Shown: piece after piece, positions 45,628 to 54,546 of the stretch
Layout: every line of letters starts with the position of its first letter
Position numbering within the stretch: the stretch's first letter is position 1
Origin: Terrimonas sp.
Lineage (GTDB): Bacteria; Bacteroidota; Bacteroidia; Chitinophagales; Chitinophagaceae
DNA length: 64,000 bases
NCBI RefSeq assembly: GCF_003075435.1
Contig: NZ_QCZJ01000002.1
Location: forward strand, 62,001 to 126,000
Direction: 5' to 3'
Notes under the pieces: model-generated
Database searches by the model: none
What the model was told of the DNA's origin: nothing
What the model saw: the letters and a program-made list of their open reading frames with translations, nothing else
Made by a program: the position numbers and the translations under genes

Positions 45628-46185
45628 ATGGAAGAACAAAACAATCCCTGGAAGGTTCTGGATGAACATAATATCTATGATAATCCATGGATTGGTTTGA
45701 AAGAATATACTGTAATTAATCCATCAGGAGGAAAAGGTATATACGGTAAGGTGTTTTTTAAAAACGGGGCTATCGGTATTATACCATTAGACGAAGCCTG
45801 TAATACATGGCTTGTAGGACAATACCGTTTTCCCATAAATAAGTACAGTTGGGAAATTCCTGAAGGTGGTGGTGAACTGCATGTAGATCCTTTATCATCA
45901 GCCCGGCGGGAATTGCTGGAAGAAACCGGTTTGAAAGCGGAACGATGGGATAAAATATTAGAGATGCATCTGTCAAATTCTGTTACTGATGAAAAGGCGA
46001 TAGTATATGTGGCAAGAACATTATCTCAGCATGCGCCGCAGCCGGAAGAAACAGAGCAGCTTATCATAAAAAAAATACCTTTTGCACATGCTTTTGAAAT
46101 GGTCATTAATGGTGAAATAACCGATGCGATTTCTGTGGCTGCAATTTTAAAATTGAATTATCTTCTCGACAAAAAACTGATATAG
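45628..46185 (+). CDS. Nudix hydrolase (ADP-ribose pyrophosphatase-like)
   Basis: This 185-residue cytosolic protein contains the Nudix catalytic core RRELLEETGLKAE. The upstream part of the box reads GGGELHVDPLSSA, so the Glu normally seven residues before RE is Val. The metal-binding REXXEE pair is intact. The overall layout (YRFPINKYSWEIPEGG, then NSVTDEKAIVYVARTL) is that of ADP-ribose or sugar-nucleotide pyrophosphatases. The rlmB gene starts 3 bp after its stop, so the two are surely co-transcribed. Because metK's terminator is so close, its promoter may lie within that hairpin region. Confidence 0.85.
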   Translation: MEEQNNPWKVLDEHNIYDNPWIGLKEYTVINPSGGKGIYGKVFFKNGAIGIIPLDEACNTWLVGQYRFPINKYSWEIPEGGGELHVDPLSSARRELLEETGLKAERWDKILEMHLSNSVTDEKAIVYVARTLSQHAPQPEETEQLIIKKIPFAHAFEMVINGEITDAISVAAILKLNYLLDKKLI

Positions 46186-46188
46186 CAT

Positions 46189-46929
46189 TTGAAAAAATCT
46201 TCACTAATAATAGGGCGGCAACCATTGATAGAAGCGCTGCAGAGCGGGCGTGCTATCGACAAGATTTTTATGTTCAAGCATATTACCGGTGAGAATGTGC
46301 AGGAGATAAAGCAATTGGCAAGGACAAATAATGTTCCCATTCAGATGGTGCCGGTTGAAAAGCTTAACGGTTTTACCAAAGCCAACCACCAGGGTATTGT
46401 TGCCATTGCAGCACTTATTTCGTATACAGACCTGCAACAGGTTATTGATTTTGCTGTGGGCAAAGGAGAAGCGCCTTTGTTTATTATGTTAGATGGCGTA
46501 ACCGATGTGAGGAATATTGGCGCTATAGCCAGAACGGCGGTGTGCTGCGGCGCTCACGGGATAATTATTCCTGATAAAGGAGTTGGCGCATTGAATGAAG
46601 AAACCATGAAATCTTCTGCCGGCGCCCTGGAGCATATCTATATATCAAGAGTCAATAGTCTTGCACATGCAGTTGATACACTTCATTTAAATGGCATAAG
46701 CGTATTTACCGCTGAGATGAACTCAGTTCAAAAAGTATTTGACACTGATTTTACGCAACCTTGCTGCGTTATTATGGGTAATGAAGAAAAAGGGGTGCAG
46801 CACTTTTTAAGTAAATCTGCTGATCAGAAATTTACTATTCCCATTGCCGGTAATTTTGACTCCTTTAATGTTTCTGTAGCCGCAGGTATAATTATGTACG
46901 AGGCGATGAAACAAAGGATATCTTCCTGA
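46189..46929 (+). CDS. rlmB: 23S rRNA (guanosine-2'-O-)-methyltransferase, SPOUT class
   Basis: This 246-residue enzyme belongs to the SpoU/RlmB family, which methylates the 2'-O of G2251 in 23S rRNA. It starts at a TTG (46189), 3 bp after the Nudix stop. The N-terminal L30e-like substrate domain is followed by the SPOUT knot domain: DVRNIGAIARTA (motif 1), IMGNEEKGV (motif 2), FDSFNVSVAAGI (motif 3, with Phe where Leu is usual). It is full length. It ends 17 bp from the convergent DUF1080 gene, with no clear terminator between. Confidence 0.9.
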   Translation: MKKSSLIIGRQPLIEALQSGRAIDKIFMFKHITGENVQEIKQLARTNNVPIQMVPVEKLNGFTKANHQGIVAIAALISYTDLQQVIDFAVGKGEAPLFIMLDGVTDVRNIGAIARTAVCCGAHGIIIPDKGVGALNEETMKSSAGALEHIYISRVNSLAHAVDTLHLNGISVFTAEMNSVQKVFDTDFTQPCCVIMGNEEKGVQHFLSKSADQKFTIPIAGNFDSFNVSVAAGIIMYEAMKQRISS

Positions 46930-46946
46930 TATGTACCATCATCCAA

Positions 46947-48314
46947 TTATTTCAACTCTTTTATCTTAATACTTCTGAAGCTCACTTCATCACCGTGATC
47001 CTGCAATAATAAATGTCCCTGTTCAGCCTCGCCAAAGTTGGGCCATTTCTGGTATTTGCTTGCCGCTACCAAAGTCCGGTAAGCTTCCGATCCTCTTACA
47101 TATTCCAATACTTTTTGCCCGTTGAGATAGTGCTCAACACGATTATCAGGGTATACTATAATTCTTCCTTTGTTCCATTCGCCAATAGCATGTAATGCAT
47201 TGCCGGGCTTTTTCGCAGTTATAAGATCATATAACGAAGCAAGCGTGCGATTACCATCCACTCCTTTTTTAGCATCGGGATGAACCTTATCATCCAGCAC
47301 CTGGTACTCCAAGCCAATGGCTGAGCCGGTATTATTTTCAGAAAGCGTTACAAAATATTTTACACCGCTGTTAGCGCCGGTTGTAAGTTTAAAATCAAAG
47401 GAAAGATCAAAAGCGCTGAATTGATCAACCGTAACAATATCCCCACCGTTGGTTGATTCCTGTCCCTGTGAAGACAGCACTGTAATGATGCCATTCTCAA
47501 TCTTCCAGCCTTTCTCCGGGAAGCCGGGTTTATACGCTCCTTTCCATCCCTCGGCATTAACTCCGTTAAATAAAAGTTTCCAACCGTTTTGCTTTTCTGA
47601 TTCCGTTAATACATTGGGTGAATAATTCAATACATATACACCAGCAGGAAAAGGGCTATCCTTAAAATTCTCTGTAATACGGATGTTTTTCCAGTAAATT
47701 TTCTTTCCTGCTTTTTTCTCATCATTGCCAATAGAATGAACCTGCAGGGCGATAAATCCTTTTGTGTCAGCAGTATCAACAAGGTAAGATGCAGGAATGC
47801 CATTTACCCATGTTTTAATAGTATTACCCCTGCATTCAATTTTAACATGATTGAATACACCACGTCTGTACGCTTTTTTTGCAGCAGGATTAAGATCCAA
47901 AGGATACAGCCATCCTCTTCTCCCTTCATCATAAATGCCGCCTGTCCATGCTCTTGACGAACCATCAAGCTCGTATTGGAAACCATATACCCGTCCCTGT
48001 CCGTTATTGGCTTCAGGGTTAAAATGACTTCTGAATTGTATACCAGAGTTAGTAGTTGTGTCAGGTATCAACACATCCAATTCCAAAATAAAATCTTCAT
48101 ATTCTTTTTCGGTTACCAAAAAACTATTAGGGGTTGATGGCACGGTTATGCCCGCAATTGCTCCTTTTTCAATTTCATACTTAGCCTTACCACCCATCTG
48201 TTTCCAGCCGTTAAGGGTTTTACCATCAAATAAGTTGTTCCACGATTTTTTTTGCGCTTTGGCATGAAAGGATAAAAGAAACAGAAAACCAAGGGCAAAG
48301 CTCATTGATCGCAT
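46947..48314 (-). CDS. Secreted protein with two DUF1080 domains
   Basis: This 455-residue protein has a signal peptide (MRSMSFALGFLFLLSFHAKA) and two tandem DUF1080 (3-keto-disaccharide hydrolase-type, concanavalin-like jelly-roll) domains. They start at WNNLFDGKTLNGWKQMGGKA and at WKLLFNGVNAEGWKGAYKPG. Each has the RSHFN/GVKYFV-type beta strands and ends with a fold-closing block; the second ends LLLQDHGDEVSFRS. The family includes periplasmic sugar-processing proteins in Bacteroidota and Planctomycetes. Its 3' end shares a 43-bp segment with the fossil at 27392. It is convergent with rlmB. Confidence 0.86.
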   Translation of the reverse strand: MRSMSFALGFLFLLSFHAKAQKKSWNNLFDGKTLNGWKQMGGKAKYEIEKGAIAGITVPSTPNSFLVTEKEYEDFILELDVLIPDTTTNSGIQFRSHFNPEANNGQGRVYGFQYELDGSSRAWTGGIYDEGRRGWLYPLDLNPAAKKAYRRGVFNHVKIECRGNTIKTWVNGIPASYLVDTADTKGFIALQVHSIGNDEKKAGKKIYWKNIRITENFKDSPFPAGVYVLNYSPNVLTESEKQNGWKLLFNGVNAEGWKGAYKPGFPEKGWKIENGIITVLSSQGQESTNGGDIVTVDQFSAFDLSFDFKLTTGANSGVKYFVTLSENNTGSAIGLEYQVLDDKVHPDAKKGVDGNRTLASLYDLITAKKPGNALHAIGEWNKGRIIVYPDNRVEHYLNGQKVLEYVRGSEAYRTLVAASKYQKWPNFGEAEQGHLLLQDHGDEVSFRSIKIKELK

Positions 48315-48480
48315 TATATATGTATTTTAAGAAGAAAAATAATTTTAAGCATTGAAGATATAAAATTAACGGCGTTGCTGATAAATTTTCAATATAACTC
48401 CGGGGAGAAAATTTTAAACAGTTAAGGGTAGTTAAGTTTTATACTCTTAATTTTCTTAATGCCTTAATGTTTCAAGCCTA

Positions 48481-50160
48481 TTAATTCTTTACTGCAGAAG
48501 ATTTGACACCATCCATCAGGGTTTTCCAGCACATATGAAACATTGATCTTGTAGTATCTCTTTCAAAATCAGCTTCGCCTATACGTAAGGGTTTGTTTTT
48601 CGGGGGATTATCATCATATATCAGCATATTGGCGCCCATACTTACCAGCTTGTTTTTTTTCAGCTCTTTTGTCTCTTCATCTTTCTTTAGGACAGACACT
48701 TTTAAATCATTATACAAGAACTTTACAGGTCCTTTCATACTATAGTTATCGGCTTTAAGATCAAAGGAAAGCTGGTTGATCCTGCCCTTGTTTATTTTAA
48801 CGCCGCCCAGCGGCTCCAGCAGTTGGTTAAGCCCGGTTGCGTCAAGTGAACCCAATTTACCGGACACATCGAATCTACCTTTTTTATTATTCAGGTAAAA
48901 GCTCCAGGTAGTTTTTACCGGGTACCGGTGCAGGAAATTTGCATTGATATGCGCGGTTAATGTCTTTTGTTTATTTGCTTTTTCATTGGTGATATTAAAA
49001 AAAGCCCCATTCAGATCTGCAAAAATTACTTTTCCAATTTTTTGCATTATTCTGCCTTTCTCTTTGTATTCCACATAGCTGTTCTTCAAAGCCAGCTTTT
49101 CAATAGAAACCGGGATAGGAATTTGCGCAATTCTTTGCTGCGGGTAAGTGCCTAACCTGCTTTTGCCATCCGGTTTACGCGTCATATCCCGGTATATTTT
49201 TATGCTTGAGCGATGTATACTGATGCTTTCCGCATAAATCTTTTCTTTGAACAAAGAGAGGAAATCAAGGTTTTCAACAGTAATATCGTTTAAGGTAATA
49301 TCGTACCTGTCTGCCTGGAATACTTTCCGTTGTGCGAATTTGATTTCATCAAGCCGGGGAATGATTTTAAAGCTTCGGGCAGATGCCTGGTTTTTACCGG
49401 AGTTTAATGTTATACTATCAAGAGAGTAACGATAGAGTTTGTCTTTTGATGTCCATGATAATTTAGCGCAACCAAGCAACAGTTGTTTTGAAAAGAGCAT
49501 GCGTGATGTATCCCTGTTGGAGATGCTGTCAATGGCTACATTGCGCAGCTCAAGATATGTATCCATCAGCAGCAGTTGTTGCTCACCGGTTTTCATATCC
49601 CTTGTTATTATTGTAGCGCCGGTAACCAAAAAGGTATCTATCTTAATTAAATTAAGGTTGCCGAGTATCTGGCGATATACTTCTTCGGTTGGCATTGCTT
49701 TGGCAGCATCGTTCCCGCGACGCGTATATATAATGTCAATTACGGGTTCTTTTATCTCAACCTTACGCCCGATAATTTCTTTTCTTATCAGCGCCTGCGG
49801 TGTTTGCACTCCCGCCACTTCAATTGATGGAATGTTGAATCGTAAAAGTGTACCCGGAACATCTTTGTTTTGAAGTGCTTTGTATTTTACGGTATCGTAA
49901 TCAAGCGATAGATTTTTAATAAAAAGAAATCCGGCTACTTCATCCAATTCCATATCATCATAATGAATGCTGTACAGCCTGTCACTTTTATCCTGAACCG
50001 CAGAACTCACTTTATTCCGTATAAAAGTTTTTTTTATGGCATTCCAGTATATAATGGCAAGCGTAATTGCACCGCCTGTTAAAAGAATAACAATGCTGAA
50101 AATAATTTTTCCCCGGGGCGTTGAGGTAGCTTTTTTAATTTTATTTCGAATTGGCAGCAT
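48481..50160 (-). CDS. AsmA-like/DUF748-like membrane-anchored protein
   Basis: This 559-residue protein has one N-terminal membrane helix (IIFSIVILLTGGAITLAIIY), then a long periplasmic region of repeating beta strands with Asp/Asn turns. That layout is typical of AsmA, DUF748 or TamB-like envelope proteins. No exact domain is certain. Possible roles are lipid transfer or outer-membrane biogenesis. A 40-residue Lys/Arg-rich stretch around 455-515 is unusual. It is upstream of no gene on this strand nearby; the CsbD gene lies on the same strand to the right, separated by its terminator. Confidence 0.55.
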   Translation of the reverse strand: MLPIRNKIKKATSTPRGKIIFSIVILLTGGAITLAIIYWNAIKKTFIRNKVSSAVQDKSDRLYSIHYDDMELDEVAGFLFIKNLSLDYDTVKYKALQNKDVPGTLLRFNIPSIEVAGVQTPQALIRKEIIGRKVEIKEPVIDIIYTRRGNDAAKAMPTEEVYRQILGNLNLIKIDTFLVTGATIITRDMKTGEQQLLLMDTYLELRNVAIDSISNRDTSRMLFSKQLLLGCAKLSWTSKDKLYRYSLDSITLNSGKNQASARSFKIIPRLDEIKFAQRKVFQADRYDITLNDITVENLDFLSLFKEKIYAESISIHRSSIKIYRDMTRKPDGKSRLGTYPQQRIAQIPIPVSIEKLALKNSYVEYKEKGRIMQKIGKVIFADLNGAFFNITNEKANKQKTLTAHINANFLHRYPVKTTWSFYLNNKKGRFDVSGKLGSLDATGLNQLLEPLGGVKINKGRINQLSFDLKADNYSMKGPVKFLYNDLKVSVLKKDEETKELKKNKLVSMGANMLIYDDNPPKNKPLRIGEADFERDTTRSMFHMCWKTLMDGVKSSAVKN

Positions 50161-50188
50161 ACAGGGATTGTATTTAAATATAGCATTA

Positions 50189-50225
50189 AAAAAGGTTATC
50201 GCTCATGTATATCGATAACCTTTTT
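50189..50225 (-). terminator. Intrinsic terminator of the CsbD gene
   Basis: AAAAAGGTTATCG (50189-50201) pairs perfectly with CGATAACCTTTTT (50213-50225), 23 bp beyond the CsbD stop. It isolates the CsbD unit from the downstream AsmA-like gene. Confidence 0.9.
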
Positions 50226-50248
50226 AATTTTCAGTTTGCGCTCAGGAT

Positions 50249-50440
50249 CTATAAACTTTCGATCCAGCTTTTTACTTCTTCCTTGGTTTTACCAATCTTC
50301 TTTTGTATCCTGCCCAGCAGTTCATCGTCTTTTCCTTCTTCATACAAAAGATCATCTTCCGTAAGATCTGCATAGGCTTTTTTAACCTTGCCTTTTACCT
50401 CGTTCCAGTTTCCTTTGAGCTTTAACTTCCAGCTTTCCAT
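50249..50440 (-). CDS. CsbD family stress protein
   Basis: This 63-residue helical, charged protein matches the CsbD family: the N-terminal KLKGNWNEVKGKVKKAYADL is the classic signature, followed by EGKDDELLGRIQKKIGKTKE. Family members are induced by general stress in many bacteria, and the molecular role is unclear. It is probably cytoplasmic. The lmo0937-like mini-protein gene lies 34 bp upstream on the same strand, so the two probably form a small stress-related operon. A terminator follows. Confidence 0.9.
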   Translation of the reverse strand: MESWKLKLKGNWNEVKGKVKKAYADLTEDDLLYEEGKDDELLGRIQKKIGKTKEEVKSWIESL

Positions 50441-50474
50441 AATAATAATTTTTAGTTGGTTACAAAAGTGCTTA

Positions 50475-50624
50475 TTAAGCGGCGCCTCTTATTACACGCA
50501 GCAGAATAGCAATTACAGCTATTACAAGAAGAATATGAATAATACCGCCGGCATGATATCCCAGAAATCCTATAGCCCATGCAATTACTAATATCACGGC
50601 TATAACGTATAACAAATTACCCAT
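50475..50624 (-). CDS. lmo0937-like small membrane protein (49 aa)
   Basis: A complete frame on the minus strand begins at ATG 50624 and ends at 50475, encoding 49 residues: MGNLLYVIAVILVIAWAIGF, then a Gly-rich turn (LGYHAGG) and a second hydrophobic helix ending in LLRVIRGAA. This two-helix pattern is typical of the lmo0937 family of tiny membrane proteins, which often accompany CsbD genes in Bacteroidota. The function is unknown; an envelope-stress role is inferred only from this neighbourhood. It is too short for most gene finders. Confidence 0.85.
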   Translation of the reverse strand: MGNLLYVIAVILVIAWAIGFLGYHAGGIIHILLVIAVIAILLRVIRGAA

Positions 50625-51099
50625 AAGTAAAAATTTTAAAAGGATGATTGATGAGTTTAGCGTTATAGGTTAAAATACTCTGCCAATAATTATTAGAAAG
50701 TGCAAATGCTGTGCAGATAAGGCTTTAACATTCAAAATGCCAATATTTGCGAAACGGGTACATGATAATATTGAGCAATATGTTCCACAAGTTGAGCAAT
50801 GAGGCTTGATATGCCGGTGTAAAAAATATGGGTAAATAATTCCTCATTATGTTTACTTGTGTCTACAGTATTATTGAATAAAAGCATATCCGGAGGAGAA
50901 AATTTAATGGCAGGATTTTATATATGTATTGATTATTAATGAATAAAATCAACATCTGCTTATTTCAACTTATTATACATGGACGGTCTGTTAATAAAGA
51001 GCCACCTTTTTCAGGTGGCTCTTTAAATAGTGCTGATGTATTAAATTGAATTTTACTTTTGTTTAAAATAATTATTGCTTAATACCTAAATATACTCCA
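50625..51099. other. Intergenic region of 475 bp with an orphan terminator
   Basis: This gap separates divergent genes. It holds the hairpin at 50996-51024, a 10-codon frame with a good GGAGGAG just before it (50907-50939), and a possible -7 box (TACTTTTG, 51054-51061) for the regulator gene. A small RNA is possible but unproven. Confidence 0.5.
50996..51024. terminator. Orphan terminator-like hairpin
   Basis: AAAGAGCCACCT (50996-51007) pairs perfectly with AGGTGGCTCTTT (51013-51024). The T-tract is short on either strand. No annotated gene ends here, since the flanking genes are divergent. Confidence 0.6.
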
Positions 51100-52527
51100 A
51101 TGGCTGAAAGAATATTAATTATAGACGATGATATGGATATGTGCACTTTGCTGAGCCGGTTTCTGCAGAGAAAGGGGTTTGAAACAGATACTGCGTATAA
51201 TGGAAATTCAGGCATAGCAAAGTTTAAAGAAAATCTTCATGATATCGTATTGTGTGATTTTCGTTTGGGTGATAAGGAAGGATATGATGTGCTTCGTGAA
51301 ATAAAATCTGTAAAACCTGCCGCCACAGTAATTATCATTACCGGTTATTCTGATATTAAAACAGCGGTGGATATTATTAAACAGGGTGCTTTTGATTATA
51401 TAACGAAGCCTCTGATCCCTGATGAGGTTTTAAATGTGATAAAAAGATCCCAGGAACAGGCAAGTGAACGCAATGCCGCTGCTGCTGCGGGGAGTAATTC
51501 TTTTGCAAGAGTAAAAACAGGCATTACAAAACCTGATGATGAATACCTTGTAGGCAAAGATCCCTCAACAAAAGAACTTTATAAGCAAATAAAACTGGTA
51601 GCGCCTACACCCTACAGTGTTATTTTGTATGGAGAAAGTGGTACAGGTAAAGAGGTAATTGGTAAAACAATACACCAGTACAGCAACAGGAATGGTAAAC
51701 CATTTATAGCACTGGATTGCGGAACATTGTCTAAAGAGCTGGCAGGCAGTGAGCTCTTCGGGCATATGAAAGGATCTTTTACCGGTGCCATTAGTGATAA
51801 GGAGGGGCATTTTGAAATGGCCAATGGCGGAACGCTTTTTCTTGATGAAGTAGCCAATCTTCCTGTAGATGTGCAGGCCGCACTGCTGCGGGTTATACAG
51901 GAGCGTAAATTTAAAAGGGTAGGAGGCACAAAAGAAATGAGCCTCGATATAAGGATCATTGTGGCTTCTAATGAAAACCTGCAGGAAGCTTACCGTAAAG
52001 GAAGGTTCAGAGAAGACCTGTTTCATCGCTTTAATGAATTTTCCATACATATTCCGGCGTTGAGAGACAGGAGAGATGATGTGCTCCCGTTTGCAGATTT
52101 CTTTCTTAAAAAAGCATGCGCTGAATTAGGAAAAGAAATAGAAGGATTTGAACCGGAAGTATTGGAACTGTTTGAAAAATACCCATGGCCCGGTAATTTA
52201 AGAGAGTTCAGGAATGTGATCAGGAGAGCCGCCTTGCTTACCAGCACACCCCTGATTAACGCTTCTGTTCTTCCGCAGGAAATTATTCAGCCTTCTGATA
52301 TTTACGAAAGACAGGCTGGGCCGCAACATACAGTGCTTTCCAATACACCGCTGAAAGCGCCGGATTTAAAAGAAGCAGCTTCGCAGGCAGAGTATGAAAC
52401 AATACTGCGCGTACTAAAGCAGGTTAATTATAATAAGACAAAAGCCGCCGAAATACTTAAAATAGACAGGAAAACGCTTTATAATAAGATTAAGGATTAC
52501 GAAACACAGAAACAAGTTGAAAATTAA
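51100..52527 (+). CDS. NtrC-family sigma-54-dependent response regulator
   Basis: This 475-residue activator has a receiver domain (Asp53 in LCDFRLG), a sigma-54 AAA+ domain, and a C-terminal Fis-type helix-turn-helix (NYNKTKAAEILKIDRKTLYN). Walker A is GESGTGKE, and the sigma-54 contact loop is GSFTGA. The GGTLFLDEVANL Walker B region follows. It is complete, unlike the regulator at 18874. The regulon cannot be read here; no histidine kinase is adjacent, so the partner kinase is elsewhere. Confidence 0.92.
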   Translation: MAERILIIDDDMDMCTLLSRFLQRKGFETDTAYNGNSGIAKFKENLHDIVLCDFRLGDKEGYDVLREIKSVKPAATVIIITGYSDIKTAVDIIKQGAFDYITKPLIPDEVLNVIKRSQEQASERNAAAAAGSNSFARVKTGITKPDDEYLVGKDPSTKELYKQIKLVAPTPYSVILYGESGTGKEVIGKTIHQYSNRNGKPFIALDCGTLSKELAGSELFGHMKGSFTGAISDKEGHFEMANGGTLFLDEVANLPVDVQAALLRVIQERKFKRVGGTKEMSLDIRIIVASNENLQEAYRKGRFREDLFHRFNEFSIHIPALRDRRDDVLPFADFFLKKACAELGKEIEGFEPEVLELFEKYPWPGNLREFRNVIRRAALLTSTPLINASVLPQEIIQPSDIYERQAGPQHTVLSNTPLKAPDLKEAASQAEYETILRVLKQVNYNKTKAAEILKIDRKTLYNKIKDYETQKQVEN

Positions 52528-52560
52528 TGTAGATTTATATTCAACTATAAATGCTTAATT

Positions 52561-52905
52561 ATGGCGGCTGAAAAAAGACAGATGACAACCTTAAGCGAGG
52601 TGATCAATACACTGGAGGAAAGAGGGCACGGAGATGAATTTAGAATGACAGACAAAGGGCTTACCATCAACGAACAGGTATTTTTTCAACCCTCTGATCT
52701 TACGATCATAAAAACATATCGTTTTGAAGGCGATTCAAATCCTGATGACGAATCCATACTTTTTCTTATAGAAACTTCTGACAAAACAATCGGGTACCTG
52801 ATAGATGCCTATGGTGTGTATAGTACTGTTGAACCTGAAAGATACATCCAGTTTATACGCGAAATACGGGTAGAGGACAGGGATGAACAATTGATATTCG
52901 GTTAA
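52561..52905 (+). CDS. Small conserved hypothetical protein (114 aa)
   Basis: This cytosolic acidic protein has the blocks KTYRFEGDSNPDDESILFLIE and GYLIDAYGVYS. These recur in small Bacteroidota proteins often misnamed phosphoribosylpyrophosphate synthetase; no PRPP-binding loop is visible. The function is unknown. It begins 33 bp after the NtrC regulator gene and may be co-transcribed. Its stop codon lies in a TTAA tetranucleotide that also contains the convergent gene's stop. Confidence 0.7.
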   Translation: MAAEKRQMTTLSEVINTLEERGHGDEFRMTDKGLTINEQVFFQPSDLTIIKTYRFEGDSNPDDESILFLIETSDKTIGYLIDAYGVYSTVEPERYIQFIREIRVEDRDEQLIFG

Positions 52906-53342
52906 TCTTTCCAGGAGGGGATATTACCTAATGCGGAAAATTTTTCACTGGACCGCTCAAAGGCAAAACAATACAAACCATTGGTTATAATAAGATGATT
53001 AACCGGTATTGACAGGTTGTATCTCAATATCTGGTCAATGGTTTTGGTGCTCAGTTCCACATCCATTGCTTTGCATTCAACCATAATATATGGTGCCCCG
53101 TTCCTGTTATAAATAACTATATCACATCTTTTTTTTAATTCGCCCAGGTAAATTTCTTTTTCAACACTGATCAGCGAAGGAGGGTATTGTTTTACCTGTA
53201 TAAGATACTGCAAAAAATTTTGTCTTACCCATTCTTCAGGCGTCAGATTAACCCAAAGTTTGCGCACAATATCAAATATCATTTCCCTGTTATCCCTTAG
53301 TTCAATCTTGTACCTGTACTCAGGATATTCAATTTTTATCAT
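52902..53342 (-). CDS. HsdR N-terminal-like nuclease-fold protein (HSDR_N_2)
   Basis: This 146-residue protein matches the isolated N-terminal domain of type I restriction endonuclease R subunits. It has a PD-(D/E)xK-like core: Asp74 in KRCDIVIYN, then Glu89 and Lys91 in YIMVECKAMD, plus an N-terminal acidic pair (TPEEWVR). No helicase or specificity subunit is adjacent, so a restriction role is unlikely; DNA processing or repair is possible. Similar single-domain proteins are widespread in the phylum. Its stop overlaps the convergent gene by 4 bp, and the AMP nucleosidase gene begins 40 bp away in divergence. Confidence 0.82.
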   Translation of the reverse strand: MIKIEYPEYRYKIELRDNREMIFDIVRKLWVNLTPEEWVRQNFLQYLIQVKQYPPSLISVEKEIYLGELKKRCDIVIYNRNGAPYIMVECKAMDVELSTKTIDQILRYNLSIPVNHLIITNGLYCFAFERSSEKFSALGNIPSWKD

Positions 53343-53382
53343 GACTAATAATGAATTTGCTAAATTAGCTAAATAAAGGAGT

Positions 53383-54153
53383 ATGCATACAAAAGAAGAT
53401 ATTGTTCAGAACTGGCTGCCAAGATATACAGGGGAAAAATTAAAAAACTTTGGCAAATACATTTTGCTTACCAACTTCAGCAATTACGTAGGGCTTTTTG
53501 CGAAGTGGCATAAAGTGGCTGTGGTTGGTAAAGACAGGCCTATGCAATGTGCTACCGCGGATGGGATTACCATCATCAATTTTGGCATGGGCAGTCCCGG
53601 AGCGGCAACCATAATGGATTTACTTACTGCTATAGAACCCAAAGCAGTGCTGTTTTTAGGTAAATGCGGCGGGTTAAAAAAAAGGAATAAAATAGGTGAT
53701 CTTATTTTGCCGATAGCGGCCATAAGAGGAGAGGGGACGTCGAATGATTATTTTCCTCCCGAAGTGCCTGCACTGCCAGCATTTGCCCTGCAGAAAGCAA
53801 CATCCACAACTATCAGGGATTATGGCGTGGATTACTGGACAGGAACGGTATACACAACCAACAGGAGAGTATGGGAGCATGATGAAGAATTTAAACAATA
53901 CCTGCAAAAAATAAGAGCTTATGCCATTGATATGGAAACCGCTACTATCTTTTCAGTAGGATTCTATAACAAAATTCCCACAGGCGCATTACTGCTGGTA
54001 AGCGACCAGCCAATGATTCCCGATGGGGTCAAAACCGAGGAAAGTGATAAAAAAGTAACTTCAGGATATGTTGAGAACCATATCAAAATAGGTATTGATT
54101 CTTTGAAACAATTAATTAATGATGGATTAACTGTACGACATTTAAGATTTTAA
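53383..54153 (+). CDS. amn: AMP nucleosidase
   Basis: This 256-residue cytosolic enzyme splits AMP into adenine and ribose 5-phosphate in purine balance. It belongs to the PNP/UDP phosphorylase superfamily, with conserved FGMGSPGAATIMDLL, LFLGKCGGLK and AIDMETATIFSVGF. The catalytic Asp is in LLVSDQPMIPDG. It lacks the extra N-terminal domain of the E. coli enzyme, as is usual in Bacteroidota. An AAGGAG-like sequence precedes the ATG, one of the few Shine-Dalgarno-like sites in the window. The lipoprotein gene starts 9 bp downstream. Confidence 0.92.
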   Translation: MHTKEDIVQNWLPRYTGEKLKNFGKYILLTNFSNYVGLFAKWHKVAVVGKDRPMQCATADGITIINFGMGSPGAATIMDLLTAIEPKAVLFLGKCGGLKKRNKIGDLILPIAAIRGEGTSNDYFPPEVPALPAFALQKATSTTIRDYGVDYWTGTVYTTNRRVWEHDEEFKQYLQKIRAYAIDMETATIFSVGFYNKIPTGALLLVSDQPMIPDGVKTEESDKKVTSGYVENHIKIGIDSLKQLINDGLTVRHLRF

Positions 54154-54162
54154 ACTATAGTT

Positions 54163-54546
54163 ATGAAATATCTGTATTTGCTTTTGCTGACAGCAGGATT
54201 GCATGCCTGCACCAGTTCAAATAAGCTTAACAGCAATAAGCTTCGTGGTAAATTAGTGATAAGTGAGCTTTGTGCACATTATGTGGTTGAAGTGGTTGCT
54301 GGCAATATTGATGCTTCAAAAACAGCCGGGGGCTGGAAGGATGAGAAAAGAAATCAAACCTTTAAGCAATCTTTTTCAGTGGCTAACCGCTGCAGCTTTG
54401 GCAAAGAAAATTTAAAAGAAGGAGATGAATTTTCCTTTGAAATAGATAATGCGCCGGAGCAGGAAAACTGTGCGGTATGCATGGCTTATTATCCAACGCC
54501 TTCTCAATCTCTGCATATAAAGAATATCAATAAAATTCAGCCTTAG
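54163..54546 (+). CDS. Small Cys-rich lipoprotein
   Basis: This 127-residue protein has a lipobox LHAC (Cys16) after MKYLYLLLLTAGLHAC. The mature part has further cysteines in ELCAHYV, RCSFGK and NCAVCMAY, which could form disulphides in the periplasm. No domain is recognised. The stop codon directly abuts the TTG start of the ABC ATPase gene, so it is translated with it. Its place between amn and the ABC gene suggests a single operon, but the link is not clear. Confidence 0.6.
   Translation: MKYLYLLLLTAGLHACTSSNKLNSNKLRGKLVISELCAHYVVEVVAGNIDASKTAGGWKDEKRNQTFKQSFSVANRCSFGKENLKEGDEFSFEIDNAPEQENCAVCMAYYPTPSQSLHIKNINKIQP

Noticed and set aside
50907-50939. A 10-codon ORF after GGAGGAG
   Set aside because: Too short to judge, and strong Shine-Dalgarno sites are not characteristic of this genome.
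52902-53342. A type I restriction-modification system
   Set aside because: Only an isolated HsdR N-terminal-like domain is present; no HsdM, HsdS or helicase motor lies nearby.
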